Shown here one piece after another: positions 50,653 through 59,990 of a stretch of DNA of 60,901 nucleotides. Every line of letters starts with the position of its first letter. Positions within the stretch are counted from its first letter, which is position 1. This DNA is from a virus. The stretch is taken from positions 1 through 60,901 of the IMG/VR virus record IMGVR_UViG_3300017717_000004; one strand, 5' to 3'. Below the pieces are notes generated by a model. The model saw only the letters and a list, made by a program, of their open reading frames with translations, was not told the origin of the DNA and made no database searches. The translations under genes were made by a program, and so were the position numbers.

Positions 50653-51813
50653 ATGAAAAAATTATTATGGTTGGTGCTTTTATTTAGCGCCACACTTAAT
50701 GCACAGATATTAGATAAAATATTTAAATATAGTACAGTATACGCTGCTGGTGATATTTCTAACTCAATAGAAGAAGCAGAGCCATTATATTTTGTACGAA
50801 CAAATCCCAACGGTGGACTTTACAGCGTTCCAGTTGTAGAAGATAATACACCAGAATACCCTTACGATTACAGAATAGGTTTTGGAATAAGAAAACTCGC
50901 AAGGTTTGATTATGAAAGAAAACCAAAGAATTTTTATGATGGAACAGAAAGTCAATTGGCTTTTACTGCTCCAACTTCTGCTGTTATAGGACTTGAATAT
51001 CAGTTCCATTTCGAAGAAGAAAGATTTAGAGGCATCAAATATAAAAACCATAGATATTTTGTAAAGCACACAGGAAAATATCACATTATAAAAGCAGAAT
51101 CTAGAGAGGTTGGTAGAATAAACCTCAACTACATGTCAGCTGAAGCAAGACTTAGAGTTCCTATTGGAAAAAAGTTTTCGGTATCTATGGGTGCTATTTA
51201 CCGTACTCATGAACGCCCTTATGGGTATAACCCAATTGAAATATGGCTAAACGAACTAGATGAAGATGGCTTTCCTGTAAACTATTGGTATGAGCTTGGG
51301 TTTGAATATGGTTATGACGATATATTCTACACATCTGAGGACGAGTTTGGGAACGAGACTTCTGATTGGTATTGGATAGACTCTCAAGGAAATAGAGTTG
51401 CTGATTCTGATTTAGAGTTTAGGGAAACAGTTTTTAGAAATCTAATGAATAGATATAATAGAGAGATGTGGAGTCAACTTGATTCTTTTGGTGAGATTGC
51501 TCCTATAATTGGATTTGATTTTTATCATTATAAAAACAATTTCTGGCTACATGCTTATGGTAATTATATACTTCCTCATCATAAATACCTTAAAGGAGAT
51601 GAAACAGTTTCTTATTTAAATAGAAATAACTGGGGGTTAGGTGGATTGGTTGAAGACGCAAAACTTGAACAATGGGAAGATTACTCTGCTGGATTAAGTT
51701 TTGGTTGGAAGCTGGGAAGAAATATAGGAGTTTTTGCTGAGGGCGAATACTCAAAAATGTGGGATAGTAAACTTTTCCAAACAACATTTGGAATTAATTA
51801 TATGTTTAAGTAA
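50653..51813 (+). CDS. Secreted outer-membrane-like beta-barrel protein (386 aa)
   Basis: Starts with a clear signal peptide MKKLLWLVLLFSATLNAQIL (cleavage after NAQ). The rest is beta-strand-rich with alternating aromatic residues and a final strand ending in Phe-Lys (FGINYMFK), typical of outer-membrane barrels. FGIRKLARFDYE, YRTHERPYGYNPIEIW and DWYWIDSQGNRVAD stand out as conserved-looking loops. A phage gene of this kind could alter the host surface, for example to block superinfection, or be a lysis aid. Overlaps the next ATG. Confidence 0.72.
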   Translation: MKKLLWLVLLFSATLNAQILDKIFKYSTVYAAGDISNSIEEAEPLYFVRTNPNGGLYSVPVVEDNTPEYPYDYRIGFGIRKLARFDYERKPKNFYDGTESQLAFTAPTSAVIGLEYQFHFEEERFRGIKYKNHRYFVKHTGKYHIIKAESREVGRINLNYMSAEARLRVPIGKKFSVSMGAIYRTHERPYGYNPIEIWLNELDEDGFPVNYWYELGFEYGYDDIFYTSEDEFGNETSDWYWIDSQGNRVADSDLEFRETVFRNLMNRYNREMWSQLDSFGEIAPIIGFDFYHYKNNFWLHAYGNYILPHHKYLKGDETVSYLNRNNWGLGGLVEDAKLEQWEDYSAGLSFGWKLGRNIGVFAEGEYSKMWDSKLFQTTFGINYMFK

Positions 51814-52106
51814 TGAGCGAAAAAGCACCTCAAATATCAGAAGACACTAAAGTAACCTTAGATTTTAAAACCATAGGAATGATAGTCGGTTTTGTTGTAA
51901 CTTTATCAGGGATGTGGTATACATTGCAGGCCGACATAGCTGAAGCTATGACAAAGCCTGAACCTGTAATAGACAGAGTTGAGTATGATTTAAAAGATGA
52001 GTTGATACGCCAAACAATAATGGACACTCAAGAAGATGTTGAAATGATTCTAGAAAAACTAGATAAGCTCGACGAAAGAATATATGAGATGCAAAAAGGA
52101 AGATGA
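51813..52106 (+). CDS. Single-TM coiled-coil protein (97 aa)
   Basis: One transmembrane helix (IGMIVGFVVTLSGMWYTLQA) near residues 21-40, then an acidic coiled coil (TQEDVEMILEKLDKLDERIY). Topology is like an i-spanin or holin-associated protein. Overlaps the next gene by 4 nt within the lysis cassette. Confidence 0.68.
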   Translation: MSEKAPQISEDTKVTLDFKTIGMIVGFVVTLSGMWYTLQADIAEAMTKPEPVIDRVEYDLKDELIRQTIMDTQEDVEMILEKLDKLDERIYEMQKGR

Positions 52107-52522
52107 TGAAATATTTACTATTATTATTAAGTTTTTCTTCTTTTGCACAAACACAATATGAGGTAGTACCAAAGAAATACTGGATAACAGATTCAGATTT
52201 TGAAGAAAAAATAAAAGAAAATAGCCAATATGACGATTCTGACTCAGGCATAGTTGTTATTGAGTTCTGGGCTGAGTTTAACCAGGACAATTGTTTTAGA
52301 GAGTGGAGTGGTTTAAAAGGTGTTACATATCACAGGGTTGATGTTGCTTTAGCGCCACTCGCTAAAAAAAAGTACAGGATAAGAATGGCTCCAACTGTTT
52401 TAGTTTTTAAAGATGGTATAAAGGAGTTGTCTTACAAAGCGGGGTTGGATTTAGAATTTCCTTCAAGTATTTCTGAAATACAATCAGATATAAATAGTTT
52501 AAAAAAAGAAAATAGATTTTGA
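52103..52522 (+). CDS. Secreted thioredoxin-like protein (139 aa)
   Basis: Signal peptide MMKYLLLLLSFSSFAQ, then a thioredoxin-fold pattern: VVIEFWAEFN, YHRVDVA, and YRIRMAPTVLVFKDG with the cis-Pro (APT). The active-site position reads FNQDNC, so only one Cys of the usual CxxC pair remains and classic disulphide exchange is unlikely. Probably periplasmic; perhaps a binding or chaperone-like partner in lysis. Overlaps neighbours on both sides. Confidence 0.75.
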   Translation: MMKYLLLLLSFSSFAQTQYEVVPKKYWITDSDFEEKIKENSQYDDSDSGIVVIEFWAEFNQDNCFREWSGLKGVTYHRVDVALAPLAKKKYRIRMAPTVLVFKDGIKELSYKAGLDLEFPSSISEIQSDINSLKKENRF

Positions 52523-52731
52523 AAAAAGTATTAGTGTTGATAATTGTTTTGTTTTTAACGTCTAGCTGTGCACCAGCTAAACCATCATGGGACAGAGCTC
52601 ATCCTGACACTTTATTTGAAGTAGTTAATGTAAAAGACAGTAAAAAAGTAACTGAATTTGATAAGGGATTAATGAAGTTTTTATCAATGAGTACAGTGAT
52701 TTGGCTTTTACATGTTTTAACAACAAAATAA
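52519..52731 (+). CDS. Lipoprotein with C-terminal TM: unimolecular spanin candidate (70 aa)
   Basis: TTG start in a TTGA overlap. The signal MKKVLVLIIVLFLTSSC has a lipobox (LTSSC), so the mature Cys would be lipidated. A second hydrophobic segment (FLSMSTVIWLLHVL) lies near the C-terminus. Lipidation at one end and a TM at the other is the layout of u-spanins that fuse inner and outer membranes; this one is short. Directly upstream of the endolysin candidate. Confidence 0.6.
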   Translation: MKKVLVLIIVLFLTSSCAPAKPSWDRAHPDTLFEVVNVKDSKKVTEFDKGLMKFLSMSTVIWLLHVLTTK

Positions 52732-52741
52732 AAATTAGAAT

Positions 52742-53347
52742 ATGGCTTGTTGTGGAGTATGCTTTACTATGAAGCAAATTAAAGATGCAGTTAAGGGATT
52801 AGGCCACAAATGGTTTGAGTCTGGTCAATATAACGTAAATATTGTTGGGGTTAGAAATTCTGAAACAGAAGACAATGTGACTAATAAATTTGATGACTGT
52901 ATAACTGTTTCTTATAAAGATGAACAAGATGAGTGGTGTTTTCACTGCTTCAAAGCAACAACTGACCCAGGTAAGTATTGGGTTGAAAATATTATGAATA
53001 AAAAAGGTGTTGCCATATTAAAAGAAGGTCAGTATTCTGGCTCACATAAAATCAGAAAACACCAGGGCAAGTATAATGCACTTGGACAAAAATTACCCAT
53101 GACTGTTTACAGAGATAAAAATCTTAATGAGGTCTATGATTTAGAAACCTTAGATAACGGCATATTTGGAATAAATATTCATAAAGCTGGCAAAAGTTCT
53201 ACAAGAGTTGATAAGTGGTCTGCTGGATGTCAGGTCATGGCTAATAGCGACGACTTTGAAGAGTTTATGTCAATAATGTATAATGCAAAAGAGGTTTGGG
53301 GAAACTCATTTACTTACACTCTTATTAATTCAAATGATATATCATGA
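52742..53347 (+). CDS. L,D-transpeptidase-like endolysin candidate (201 aa)
   Basis: The C-terminal third contains GIFGINIHKAGKSSTRVDKW followed by SAGCQV: a His then S-x-G-C, the catalytic layout of the YkuD (L,D-transpeptidase) fold, with Cys as nucleophile. The N-terminal half is less clear, beginning CCGVC. Located between spanin and holin candidates, so a peptidoglycan-cleaving or remodelling enzyme is likely. No signal peptide, hence holin-dependent export. Activity is inferred. Confidence 0.75.
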   Translation: MACCGVCFTMKQIKDAVKGLGHKWFESGQYNVNIVGVRNSETEDNVTNKFDDCITVSYKDEQDEWCFHCFKATTDPGKYWVENIMNKKGVAILKEGQYSGSHKIRKHQGKYNALGQKLPMTVYRDKNLNEVYDLETLDNGIFGINIHKAGKSSTRVDKWSAGCQVMANSDDFEEFMSIMYNAKEVWGNSFTYTLINSNDIS

Positions 53348-53808
53348 GCACAAAACCTAAAAAGAAATTCAAAGACACTACGGTGGGAAAACTGCTTTTG
53401 GGAGCTGCGGGGATGATAAACCCAACACTTGGCAAAGTTTTAGAGGGGGTAACTTCACCTAAAGAAGCTATTGCAGAAATAACTAAAGCAGATGTCTCTA
53501 ATGAAGATAAAATCAAACTACAGCAGCTTATATATGAGCAACAAAATAAAGAAATAGAATCAATAACTTCAAGATGGCAAGCAGATTCTATGTCAGACTC
53601 ATGGATGTCTAAGAATGTTCGTCCAATGGTTTTAATATGGTGTATAACTATATTCTCAATGGCTGGTATATTAGATAGTGTTGAAACAATACCATTTCAA
53701 ATAAACGCTTTGTGGAATGACACTTTCGAAAAGGTAATGATGGCTGTTGTTTTAGCTTATTTTGGAGGACGTACAACAGAAAAAGCAACAAGCTTATTTA
53801 AAAAGTAA
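53344..53808 (+). CDS. Holin, three-TM type (154 aa)
   Basis: After a helical N-terminal half comes SRWQADSMSDSWMSKNVRPM followed by hydrophobic helices (VLIWCITIFSMAGILDSV; VMMAVVLAYFGGRTTE). This SRWxADxxSDSWLSKNVRP segment is the signature of 3TM (GTA-type) holins, which permeabilise the inner membrane at lysis. Overlaps the endolysin stop as ATGA. Confidence 0.88.
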   Translation: MSTKPKKKFKDTTVGKLLLGAAGMINPTLGKVLEGVTSPKEAIAEITKADVSNEDKIKLQQLIYEQQNKEIESITSRWQADSMSDSWMSKNVRPMVLIWCITIFSMAGILDSVETIPFQINALWNDTFEKVMMAVVLAYFGGRTTEKATSLFKK

Positions 53809-53835
53809 TTAAGATAATTGCTTTGTATTAAATCT

Positions 53836-53843
53836 TATCTTTG
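53836..53843 (+). promoter_or_regulatory. Bacteroidetes-type -7 box before the tail fibre genes
   Basis: TATCTTTG fits TAnnTTTG, 17 nt before the ATG at 53861 and in the only gap after the lysis cassette. No good -33 element at the ideal distance. Confidence 0.5.
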
Positions 53844-53860
53844 CATAAAGAATTTATTAA

Positions 53861-54562
53861 ATGGCTAGAATAAGTACATACGCAATAGATACTATTGTAA
53901 CTGCACAAGATAAATGGATTGGTACTGATTCAAATGGAACTGTAACTAAAAACTTTACCGCATCTGATGTAGCGGCTTTCTTAAATACATCATCATCCAT
54001 TGAAAGCACAGGCACAAGGTTTAAATTTAAAAGAACAAGTGAAAGAAGTTCAGGTTCTTTTGTTTTATCTACTGATGCAGGCACTAATGTTTCTTATTCT
54101 TCAGTATCAAATATAGAAATTAGTGTTACTGATGCTGGAGACACAAATGTGTCGGCTATGTACACACCCCTTGTGGGTTCTATAGTTTTGATTAGATTGG
54201 CTTCTAACCCATCAAGTTTTGGTGTTTATAAGTGGTCTAGTGCAAACATAAATAGCCTTAACGCATTGTTTTATGATGTCACTCTAACCTACCAAGGTGG
54301 AAATGGTGGCTTGGAATCTGAATCAGATTATTTAATATCTTTGCTAACGTATGATGTAGATAGTATTGATAAGAATTTTGTATTTACTCAAGCTACTCCG
54401 TCAAACACCTGGAGTGTTAATCACAACCTAAATAAATTTCCAAGTGCAACTATTGTTGATACAGCTGGAACACAAGTAATAGGAAAAGTAGAACACACGG
54501 ATGTAAATAATTTAACAATAAGCTTTGCTAGTTCATTTGCTGGAAAAGCTTTTATAAACTAA
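53861..54562 (+). CDS. Tail fibre protein (233 aa)
   Basis: The N-terminal ISTYAIDTIVTAQDKWIGTD segment is shared with the protein at 48674. The middle is a Ser/Thr/Val-rich beta region. The C-terminal NTWSVNHNLNKFPSATIVDT ... VIGKVEHTDVNNLTISF is a fibre-tip-like domain also visible at the end of the next protein. Likely part of the receptor-binding apparatus. Confidence 0.75.
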   Translation: MARISTYAIDTIVTAQDKWIGTDSNGTVTKNFTASDVAAFLNTSSSIESTGTRFKFKRTSERSSGSFVLSTDAGTNVSYSSVSNIEISVTDAGDTNVSAMYTPLVGSIVLIRLASNPSSFGVYKWSSANINSLNALFYDVTLTYQGGNGGLESESDYLISLLTYDVDSIDKNFVFTQATPSNTWSVNHNLNKFPSATIVDTAGTQVIGKVEHTDVNNLTISFASSFAGKAFIN

Positions 54563-54571
54563 TAATAAAAA

Positions 54572-56368
54572 ATGTCTGAAATTAAGTATTTAAGCAATAT
54601 TTCTCTAGAAAATCTAGAGCTTAGAAATGCAAAAGTTCATGTTGTATCCTCCGACCCAACTTTAGCAGGAGCAACATATGAAGGTAGGATTATATATAAT
54701 TCAAGTGAAAATGTTTTAAAGTTCCATAATGGTGGCTCAAGCAACTACTGGGTTTCTTTGTCATCTGCATCTGGTGATATAGAGTCTGTTACAGTTACGG
54801 CTGGCAGCGGTCTAGGTGTTGCAAGTGGTAGTGAGACAAGTTCTTCTGGAGATTTTTCTGTAGCACTTGAGGTTAATGTTGATGACACTACGATAGAAAT
54901 AAATAGTGATACTATTCGAGCAAAAACAGCAGCTATTGCGGATGGGGGTACAGCTTTAGCTACAGCAGACCAAATACATACTTTTGTTACAAGTTTTAAT
55001 TATATAGATGGGAATGAAACTATTGCACTTACTGGTGATGTTACAGGCTCAGGAACAACATCTATAGCTACAACTATAGCTTCTGCAGCTGTTCATCATA
55101 GCATGTTAAATGATGACATTATTTCTGGTCAAGGAGCTTTAACATCAGGATTAGTTGCTACGGATGAATTTATGATAAGTGATGGTGGTGTTGTTAAGAA
55201 AATGGATGTTAGTGTTCTTGAAACTTACATGCAGAACAACCTTACATTCACTACAAATAGCGATGTTCTTCAAGGTATCAGTGCTGACACGGCAAACGCA
55301 GATAGATTTATTACTTCTGTAGCAAATGCATCTGGTGCTCAACAAGGGCTTTCTCATAGCACATTAAAATATAACCCAAGCACAGAAACTTTAAAAGTAA
55401 CAAACCTTGTTGTTTCTGGAACATCTACAACAATAAACACTGAGACTATTGCTCTTGCTGATAACATTATTACTCTTAATAGCAATGCTTCAGGTACTCC
55501 AACTGAGAATGCAGGTTTAGAAGTAGAAAGAGGTAGTTCAACAAATGTGTTATTAAGATGGAATGAGTCAAATGATAGATGGGAGTTTACTAATGACGGT
55601 TCGACTTATTACAATATTCCTATAAGTACAGAATACAATAACTACCAACACCCAACTCACCCTGGCGATGATATTGATATTGACACTACAGCTCTTACAG
55701 GAGCGGTTGTTATATCTGATTTAGATATCAATATTACTACAGACACTCTTGGTCATGTTACAGATGCTAATGCAAGTGTAGCCACAAGAAGCCTTACTTT
55801 ATCTGATTTAGGATACACAGGTTCTGCAACAGCAGACAACTATGGTGGATGGAATTTAAAACTTGATGGAAGTAATACCACAGGTGGTGCTTCTGTAACA
55901 AGTGGAGAAGAAGTAGAATTCCTAAGCACAACTTCAGAGCATGGCGGTGTTACAATTTCAAACCCAGCTGCTAACGATTTAGAGTTTAATGTTGTTCAAG
56001 GTAGCACAACAAAAAGAGGTGCTCTTGAATTAGCAACAAACACCGAGGCTGCAGCTGGAACAGATACTGCAAGAGCAGTGACTCCTGCTGGTGTAGCTGC
56101 TTTTGTAAGCGCAACTAATTTTGCGGTTATATTACAGGCTAGTGAAAGCTCTGTTACAAAAGCTACTAATACTTATACAGTAACACACAACTTAGGTTCA
56201 AGAGATGTAATAGTTCAAGTCTATGATATTTATGGAGACGGAAGCACTATAACTTATGATACTGTTCATGTGGACGTGTTGAGAGCAACAACAAACACAA
56301 TAAAAGTAGGATTCGCCGCTTCGGTAACAGACGGACACTTTAAAGTATTGATTACCAAGGTGGCATAA
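54572..56368 (+). CDS. Long tail fibre protein (598 aa)
   Basis: Starts MSEIKYLSNISLENLELRNA. Beta-rich, Thr/Ser/Gly/Asn-heavy, with repetitive fibre-like segments (TSGLVATDEFMISDGGVVKK; NTETIALADNIITLNSNASG). The C-terminus YTVTHNLGSRDVIVQVYDIY ... NTIKVGFAASV parallels the C-terminus of the preceding fibre. Probably trimeric and receptor-binding. Confidence 0.8.
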   Translation: MSEIKYLSNISLENLELRNAKVHVVSSDPTLAGATYEGRIIYNSSENVLKFHNGGSSNYWVSLSSASGDIESVTVTAGSGLGVASGSETSSSGDFSVALEVNVDDTTIEINSDTIRAKTAAIADGGTALATADQIHTFVTSFNYIDGNETIALTGDVTGSGTTSIATTIASAAVHHSMLNDDIISGQGALTSGLVATDEFMISDGGVVKKMDVSVLETYMQNNLTFTTNSDVLQGISADTANADRFITSVANASGAQQGLSHSTLKYNPSTETLKVTNLVVSGTSTTINTETIALADNIITLNSNASGTPTENAGLEVERGSSTNVLLRWNESNDRWEFTNDGSTYYNIPISTEYNNYQHPTHPGDDIDIDTTALTGAVVISDLDINITTDTLGHVTDANASVATRSLTLSDLGYTGSATADNYGGWNLKLDGSNTTGGASVTSGEEVEFLSTTSEHGGVTISNPAANDLEFNVVQGSTTKRGALELATNTEAAAGTDTARAVTPAGVAAFVSATNFAVILQASESSVTKATNTYTVTHNLGSRDVIVQVYDIYGDGSTITYDTVHVDVLRATTNTIKVGFAASVTDGHFKVLITKVA

Positions 56369-56377
56369 ATTTAATTT

Positions 56378-58543
56378 ATGTCAATAAAATTCAAATCCAG
56401 GGTTGATGCCGAGCAAGACTTAAATGTTTATAATGCTCTTGTAGTAAAGGCTAATGAATCCTCCGTATCAGGCATTAGGCTTGTCCATGCGGGAACAACA
56501 GGGTATATAGAAAACTCAAAAGGAAAGACTCATTTTATGGGTTCTAGTGGAGGCGATGGCGCTCCTCAAATCTATATGACTTTTGACGACACCAATAGTA
56601 GACGCGTTGGTATAAGCAGTCAAGACCCTGCGTTTTTATTTGATGTGGGTGGAGCTATAGGTCTTCAGGGAAGTCAAGGCTTACATTTTGAGGGAAGCAC
56701 TGCAGGCGTAGGGCCAAACATTATATCAAACACATCTCATGACTTAAAATTTAGAACAAGAGGAACTTCTTCTCCTTATTCTAATGCCGAAAGAATGACT
56801 ATTCTTGCCTCTAATGGGTATGTGGGTATCAATAATACTAGCCCAGACAGTACATTTCATGTAGGCGGTAATGTTAGAATAGACACTATAAGTAATTTAA
56901 CTTCTCAGGGCTCAAAATTTTTAATAGCTGATTCAAATGGAGAGGTAAAATATAGGTCTGCATCTCAAGTGTTGAGTGATATAGGCGCAGGCACAGGAGG
57001 TGGTAATGTATCTAACACAGGCACTCCAGCAAACAACCAATTAGCTATATGGACAGACGCAACAACAATTGAAGGGGTTTCTAATTTAACTTATAATGGA
57101 ACCACTCTTAATGTTGATGCACAAGTAGACATAGATGCAAGTGGTGTAGCTTGCGAAATAACGTCAAGTCAATCCAAAGCTTTAGTATTAAGGGGTGGAG
57201 TTAATTCTAGTAATATACAAGAGTGGGGGACAGCTTCTGCATTGACCATATATTCTGTAGTTGATAATAATGGTAATTTTGGGATTCGAAATACAAATCC
57301 TGGTAAACCACTTGATGTTACTGGTACAATAAGAACCAGTACAGATTTGATAGTAGGTGAAACAGGGCAAAATGGATATATAACCTTAGCTCAAAGCGAC
57401 TCAATCGGAGATACTAGAAACTCACAAATAATGTTTCAAAGGGCGTTAGAGTTTAGAAGTGACGGTGGAAGTACTGATAATATATTACGTTTGGAGCACA
57501 ATGGTGATGTGTCTATTCAAAATGGAAGTTTATCAGTAGGAACAGACAACACAGATGCTACAGTAACAATAAAAGGCACAGTTGGTTCTGTAGCACACAC
57601 TATACAAAATTCAAATGAAACAACTTTCCGTTTAAGTACAGCTGTAGAAAGCTCCGCTACTAATACAGTAGTGTTTAGACATGGTTTATATTATAATACC
57701 ACTGAAAATACAAGTATAGCATTCTTTAGAGGAGGTAGTACTACAGGAGGTTTTATGTCGTTCCAAACTAATAACGGAACAGAAAGAATGCGTATTGAGT
57801 CTGGAGGAAATGTTGGTATACAAACCACATCTCCTAATGCCACACTGCATGTGGATTCGCCAAGCACAACTGCTGCAAGTTTAACTTTTGGGGCTTCATG
57901 TGGTCAAATTTTTCAAAATGAAAATTCTGAACTTGCAATAGGATTAAGTAATTCAAGTCCATATAATTTATGGATGCAAGCAAGAAAAAGCTCAAACGCA
58001 GCAAGAAACATAGCCTTACAGCCATTAGGTGGAAATGTAGGAGTTGGTTTTGATGCAGCTAACATTTCAGAAAAACTACATGTTAATGGAGTTGTAAAGG
58101 CTGATGGTGGGTTAAAAGGATATGTTCCTGCTTTTCATCATGGTGGTTTCTATCATAGTAGCTCATCAAGCTCTAGCACTGTATATTGGATTCCAACAAA
58201 CTATATTGTTGAAACAACAAGTAACCAATATTATAACACCTGGATTGCTCCTTATGATGGAAGAGTAATAAAAATAATAATGAGATGGGCTAGTGGTTCA
58301 GCACCTCAAGCAACAAGTGTAACTTTTAGGTGGGCAAAGAACGGAAGTACTCAGCTAACTACATTCGCAGGAACAGTAACAAACGCGGCCAGCACATCAA
58401 TGAAGGTTGTAAAGGAGTTTGCTAATACAGATATTACTTTTAGCGAAGGCGATAAATATAAGCTTGGTTTTCAGACAAACGGAGGTAATAGATATTTGTA
58501 TGGTTTTACATACACTGTAGTAATAGAGTATAATAAAGATTAA
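56378..58543 (+). CDS. Tail fibre / spike protein (721 aa)
   Basis: Contains repeated structural units of the type [36 protein letters not shown] and [18 protein letters not shown]: the fibre shaft repeat often seen in phages and in surface proteins of Bacteroidetes. The C-terminal ~100 residues ([16 protein letters not shown] ... [10 protein letters not shown]) form a compact beta domain, likely the receptor-binding head. Confidence 0.82.
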   Translation: MSIKFKSRVDAEQDLNVYNALVVKANESSVSGIRLVHAGTTGYIENSKGKTHFMGSSGGDGAPQIYMTFDDTNSRRVGISSQDPAFLFDVGGAIGLQGSQGLHFEGSTAGVGPNIISNTSHDLKFRTRGTSSPYSNAERMTILASNGYVGINNTSPDSTFHVGGNVRIDTISNLTSQGSKFLIADSNGEVKYRSASQVLSDIGAGTGGGNVSNTGTPANNQLAIWTDATTIEGVSNLTYNGTTLNVDAQVDIDASGVACEITSSQSKALVLRGGVNSSNIQEWGTASALTIYSVVDNNGNFGIRNTNPGKPLDVTGTIRTSTDLIVGETGQNGYITLAQSDSIGDTRNSQIMFQRALEFRSDGGSTDNILRLEHNGDVSIQNGSLSVGTDNTDATVTIKGTVGSVAHTIQNSNETTFRLSTAVESSATNTVVFRHGLYYNTTENTSIAFFRGGSTTGGFMSFQTNNGTERMRIESGGNVGIQTTSPNATLHVDSPSTTAASLTFGASCGQIFQNENSELAIGLSNSSPYNLWMQARKSSNAARNIALQPLGGNVGVGFDAANISEKLHVNGVVKADGGLKGYVPAFHHGGFYHSSSSSSSTVYWIPTNYIVETTSNQYYNTWIAPYDGRVIKIIMRWASGSAPQATSVTFRWAKNGSTQLTTFAGTVTNAASTSMKVVKEFANTDITFSEGDKYKLGFQTNGGNRYLYGFTYTVVIEYNKD

Positions 58544-58544
58544 T

Positions 58545-59105
58545 ATGGCTAGTATAAATGACAATATAAGAGGTAAAAAATTATTTAAAGAAGGCAGTTC
58601 AGGGGCGTCAGCTTCTAAAGGAGGTGATGGAGAAATAACTATTTCTAAAGAAAAATCAGATGAGCTTGCTGCTTTAACAGATATTAGTGATGTTTTTAAT
58701 GATGATGGATTGTATCAATCTAATAAATTTTTACTAAAACAAGTTGAAGATTTAAGAGCTGATGTTGAAGAGTTGCACGCTTTTATAAAAGATGCTTTTG
58801 GTAAAGACTCTTCATCTGCGGCATCACAAGGTGCTAAAGGAGATACTGGAGCTCAAGGTCCAAAAGGTGACACAGGAGCTCAAGGTCCAGCAGGTTCAAA
58901 CGGTACAAATGGTAGTGATGGGGCTAAGGGCGATACTGGTGCACAAGGACCTCAAGGAATACAAGGTGCTACTGGACCTACAGGACCAGCTGGTGCTGAT
59001 GGTAAAAACGGTAGTGACGCTTCTGTAAGTGGATTTAAAGGTCAAAGAACAGTTGGTAAAGAAACCTGGACTTTTGAAAATGGTTTATTAAAAACAGTAA
59101 AATAA
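58545..59105 (+). CDS. Collagen-like tail fibre protein (186 aa)
   Basis: A short N-terminal part with a helical stretch ([20 protein letters not shown]) that can trimerise is followed by about 20 Gly-X-Y triplets ([20 protein letters not shown] type) and a 30-residue C-terminal cap ([20 protein letters not shown]). Collagen-like triple helices are common in phage fibres. Starts 1 nt after the previous gene. Confidence 0.85.
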   Translation: MASINDNIRGKKLFKEGSSGASASKGGDGEITISKEKSDELAALTDISDVFNDDGLYQSNKFLLKQVEDLRADVEELHAFIKDAFGKDSSSAASQGAKGDTGAQGPKGDTGAQGPAGSNGTNGSDGAKGDTGAQGPQGIQGATGPTGPAGADGKNGSDASVSGFKGQRTVGKETWTFENGLLKTVK

Positions 59106-59111
59106 TATATT

Positions 59112-59450
59112 ATGGCAAAAACATATACTTGGGAAATAAAAGCATTGGATGTTCATAAAGAAAAAGATTCTCTTAATGACGTTGTTTATCAAATACACTA
59201 CAGATACAAATGTGTTAGTGATGATGATTTAGACGAAAATAACAATCCTTACATAGCCTCCGTACCAGGAAGTCTTGATATTGGAGAACCAGATTCTGAA
59301 AACTATATAGAGTTTGATGACTTAAAAGAGTCTGATGTTAAAGCTTGGCTTAATGAAGGCTTAAATGCTGAAGAGTTAAAAACCGCTCTTTCAAATGAAA
59401 TAGATGAAATGGTTACACCAACTATAGAAAGAAAAAATACTCCTTGGTAA
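59112..59450 (+). CDS. Conserved phage protein of the tail region (112 aa)
   Basis: KTYTWEIKALDVHKEKDSLN then VVYQIHYRYKCV ... ASVPGSLDIGEPDSENYIEF ... DVKAWLNEGLNAEELKTAL. The beta-sandwich-like start with a helical end is a pattern I recognise in a small family of uncharacterised phage proteins next to fibre genes. Role unknown. Confidence 0.7.
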   Translation: MAKTYTWEIKALDVHKEKDSLNDVVYQIHYRYKCVSDDDLDENNNPYIASVPGSLDIGEPDSENYIEFDDLKESDVKAWLNEGLNAEELKTALSNEIDEMVTPTIERKNTPW

Positions 59451-59475
59451 TCGATTCTTATTTTTAGTATATTTG
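59444..59475 (+). promoter_or_regulatory. Bacteroidetes-type promoter for the terminase leader genes
   Basis: TTG (59444-59446), then 21 nt, then TATATTTG (59468-59475), 24 nt before the ATG at 59500. Good agreement with the Bacteroidetes -33/-7 arrangement. Confidence 0.65.
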
Positions 59476-59499
59476 TATATAAATTAAATCTTAAATAAA

Positions 59500-59763
59500 A
59501 TGGCAAAAAAAACAAAATCAGTGCCTGTACAGGCCTCAGTCGTTATTGACGAAAAAATCCTCAACCAAATAAAAGAGATTAGAAGAACCCAATCTAACTT
59601 ACAGTTGGAAATTGGTTCTCTATCTGTTAAAAAACATTTAATACTACACCAACTCCATGAAATAGGGGATAATCTGCAAAACATAATGAAGGCTCTTGAG
59701 GAGCAGCATGGAAAAGGCACTTTGAACTTAGATACAGGAGAGATAAAATTAGATTCCGAGTAA
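59500..59763 (+). CDS. Coiled-coil hypothetical protein (87 aa)
   Basis: KTKSVPVQASVVIDEKILNQ then a long helix with heptad-like spacing (IRRTQSNLQLEIGSLSVKKH; IGDNLQNIMKALEEQHGKGT), and a short beta end (LNLDTGEIKLDSE). First gene after a promoter. Function unknown; a virion assembly factor is possible. Confidence 0.65.
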   Translation: MAKKTKSVPVQASVVIDEKILNQIKEIRRTQSNLQLEIGSLSVKKHLILHQLHEIGDNLQNIMKALEEQHGKGTLNLDTGEIKLDSE

Positions 59764-59764
59764 A

Positions 59765-59989
59765 TTGCAGATAAGAAAAATATCCATAGGAGCTGATTAT
59801 AAAGGAAGTGCGATGCATTATATCTTAGGCCAGTCTGTGCTTAATGGTAAATATGAAATTCACCTCATTGAGTTTAGTTCTGAAAAAGAATCTTTTCTTA
59901 TACATATCGAAAAAGATAATGAACTTTACTTATGGAAGGAATTTAATAAAAACATTCCTGTTTCCATAGAGTATAATATACATTTTTAA
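59765..59989 (+). CDS. Small conserved phage protein (74 aa), TTG start
   Basis: TTG start next to the preceding stop. ISIGADYKGSAMHYILGQSV, YEIHLIEFSSEKESFLIHIE and LYLWKEFNKNIPVSIEYNIH: alternating beta strands with a conserved-looking WKEF and EYN end. I recognise similar small proteins from marine phages. Function unknown. Confidence 0.65.
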   Translation: MQIRKISIGADYKGSAMHYILGQSVLNGKYEIHLIEFSSEKESFLIHIEKDNELYLWKEFNKNIPVSIEYNIHF

Positions 59990-59990
59990 A

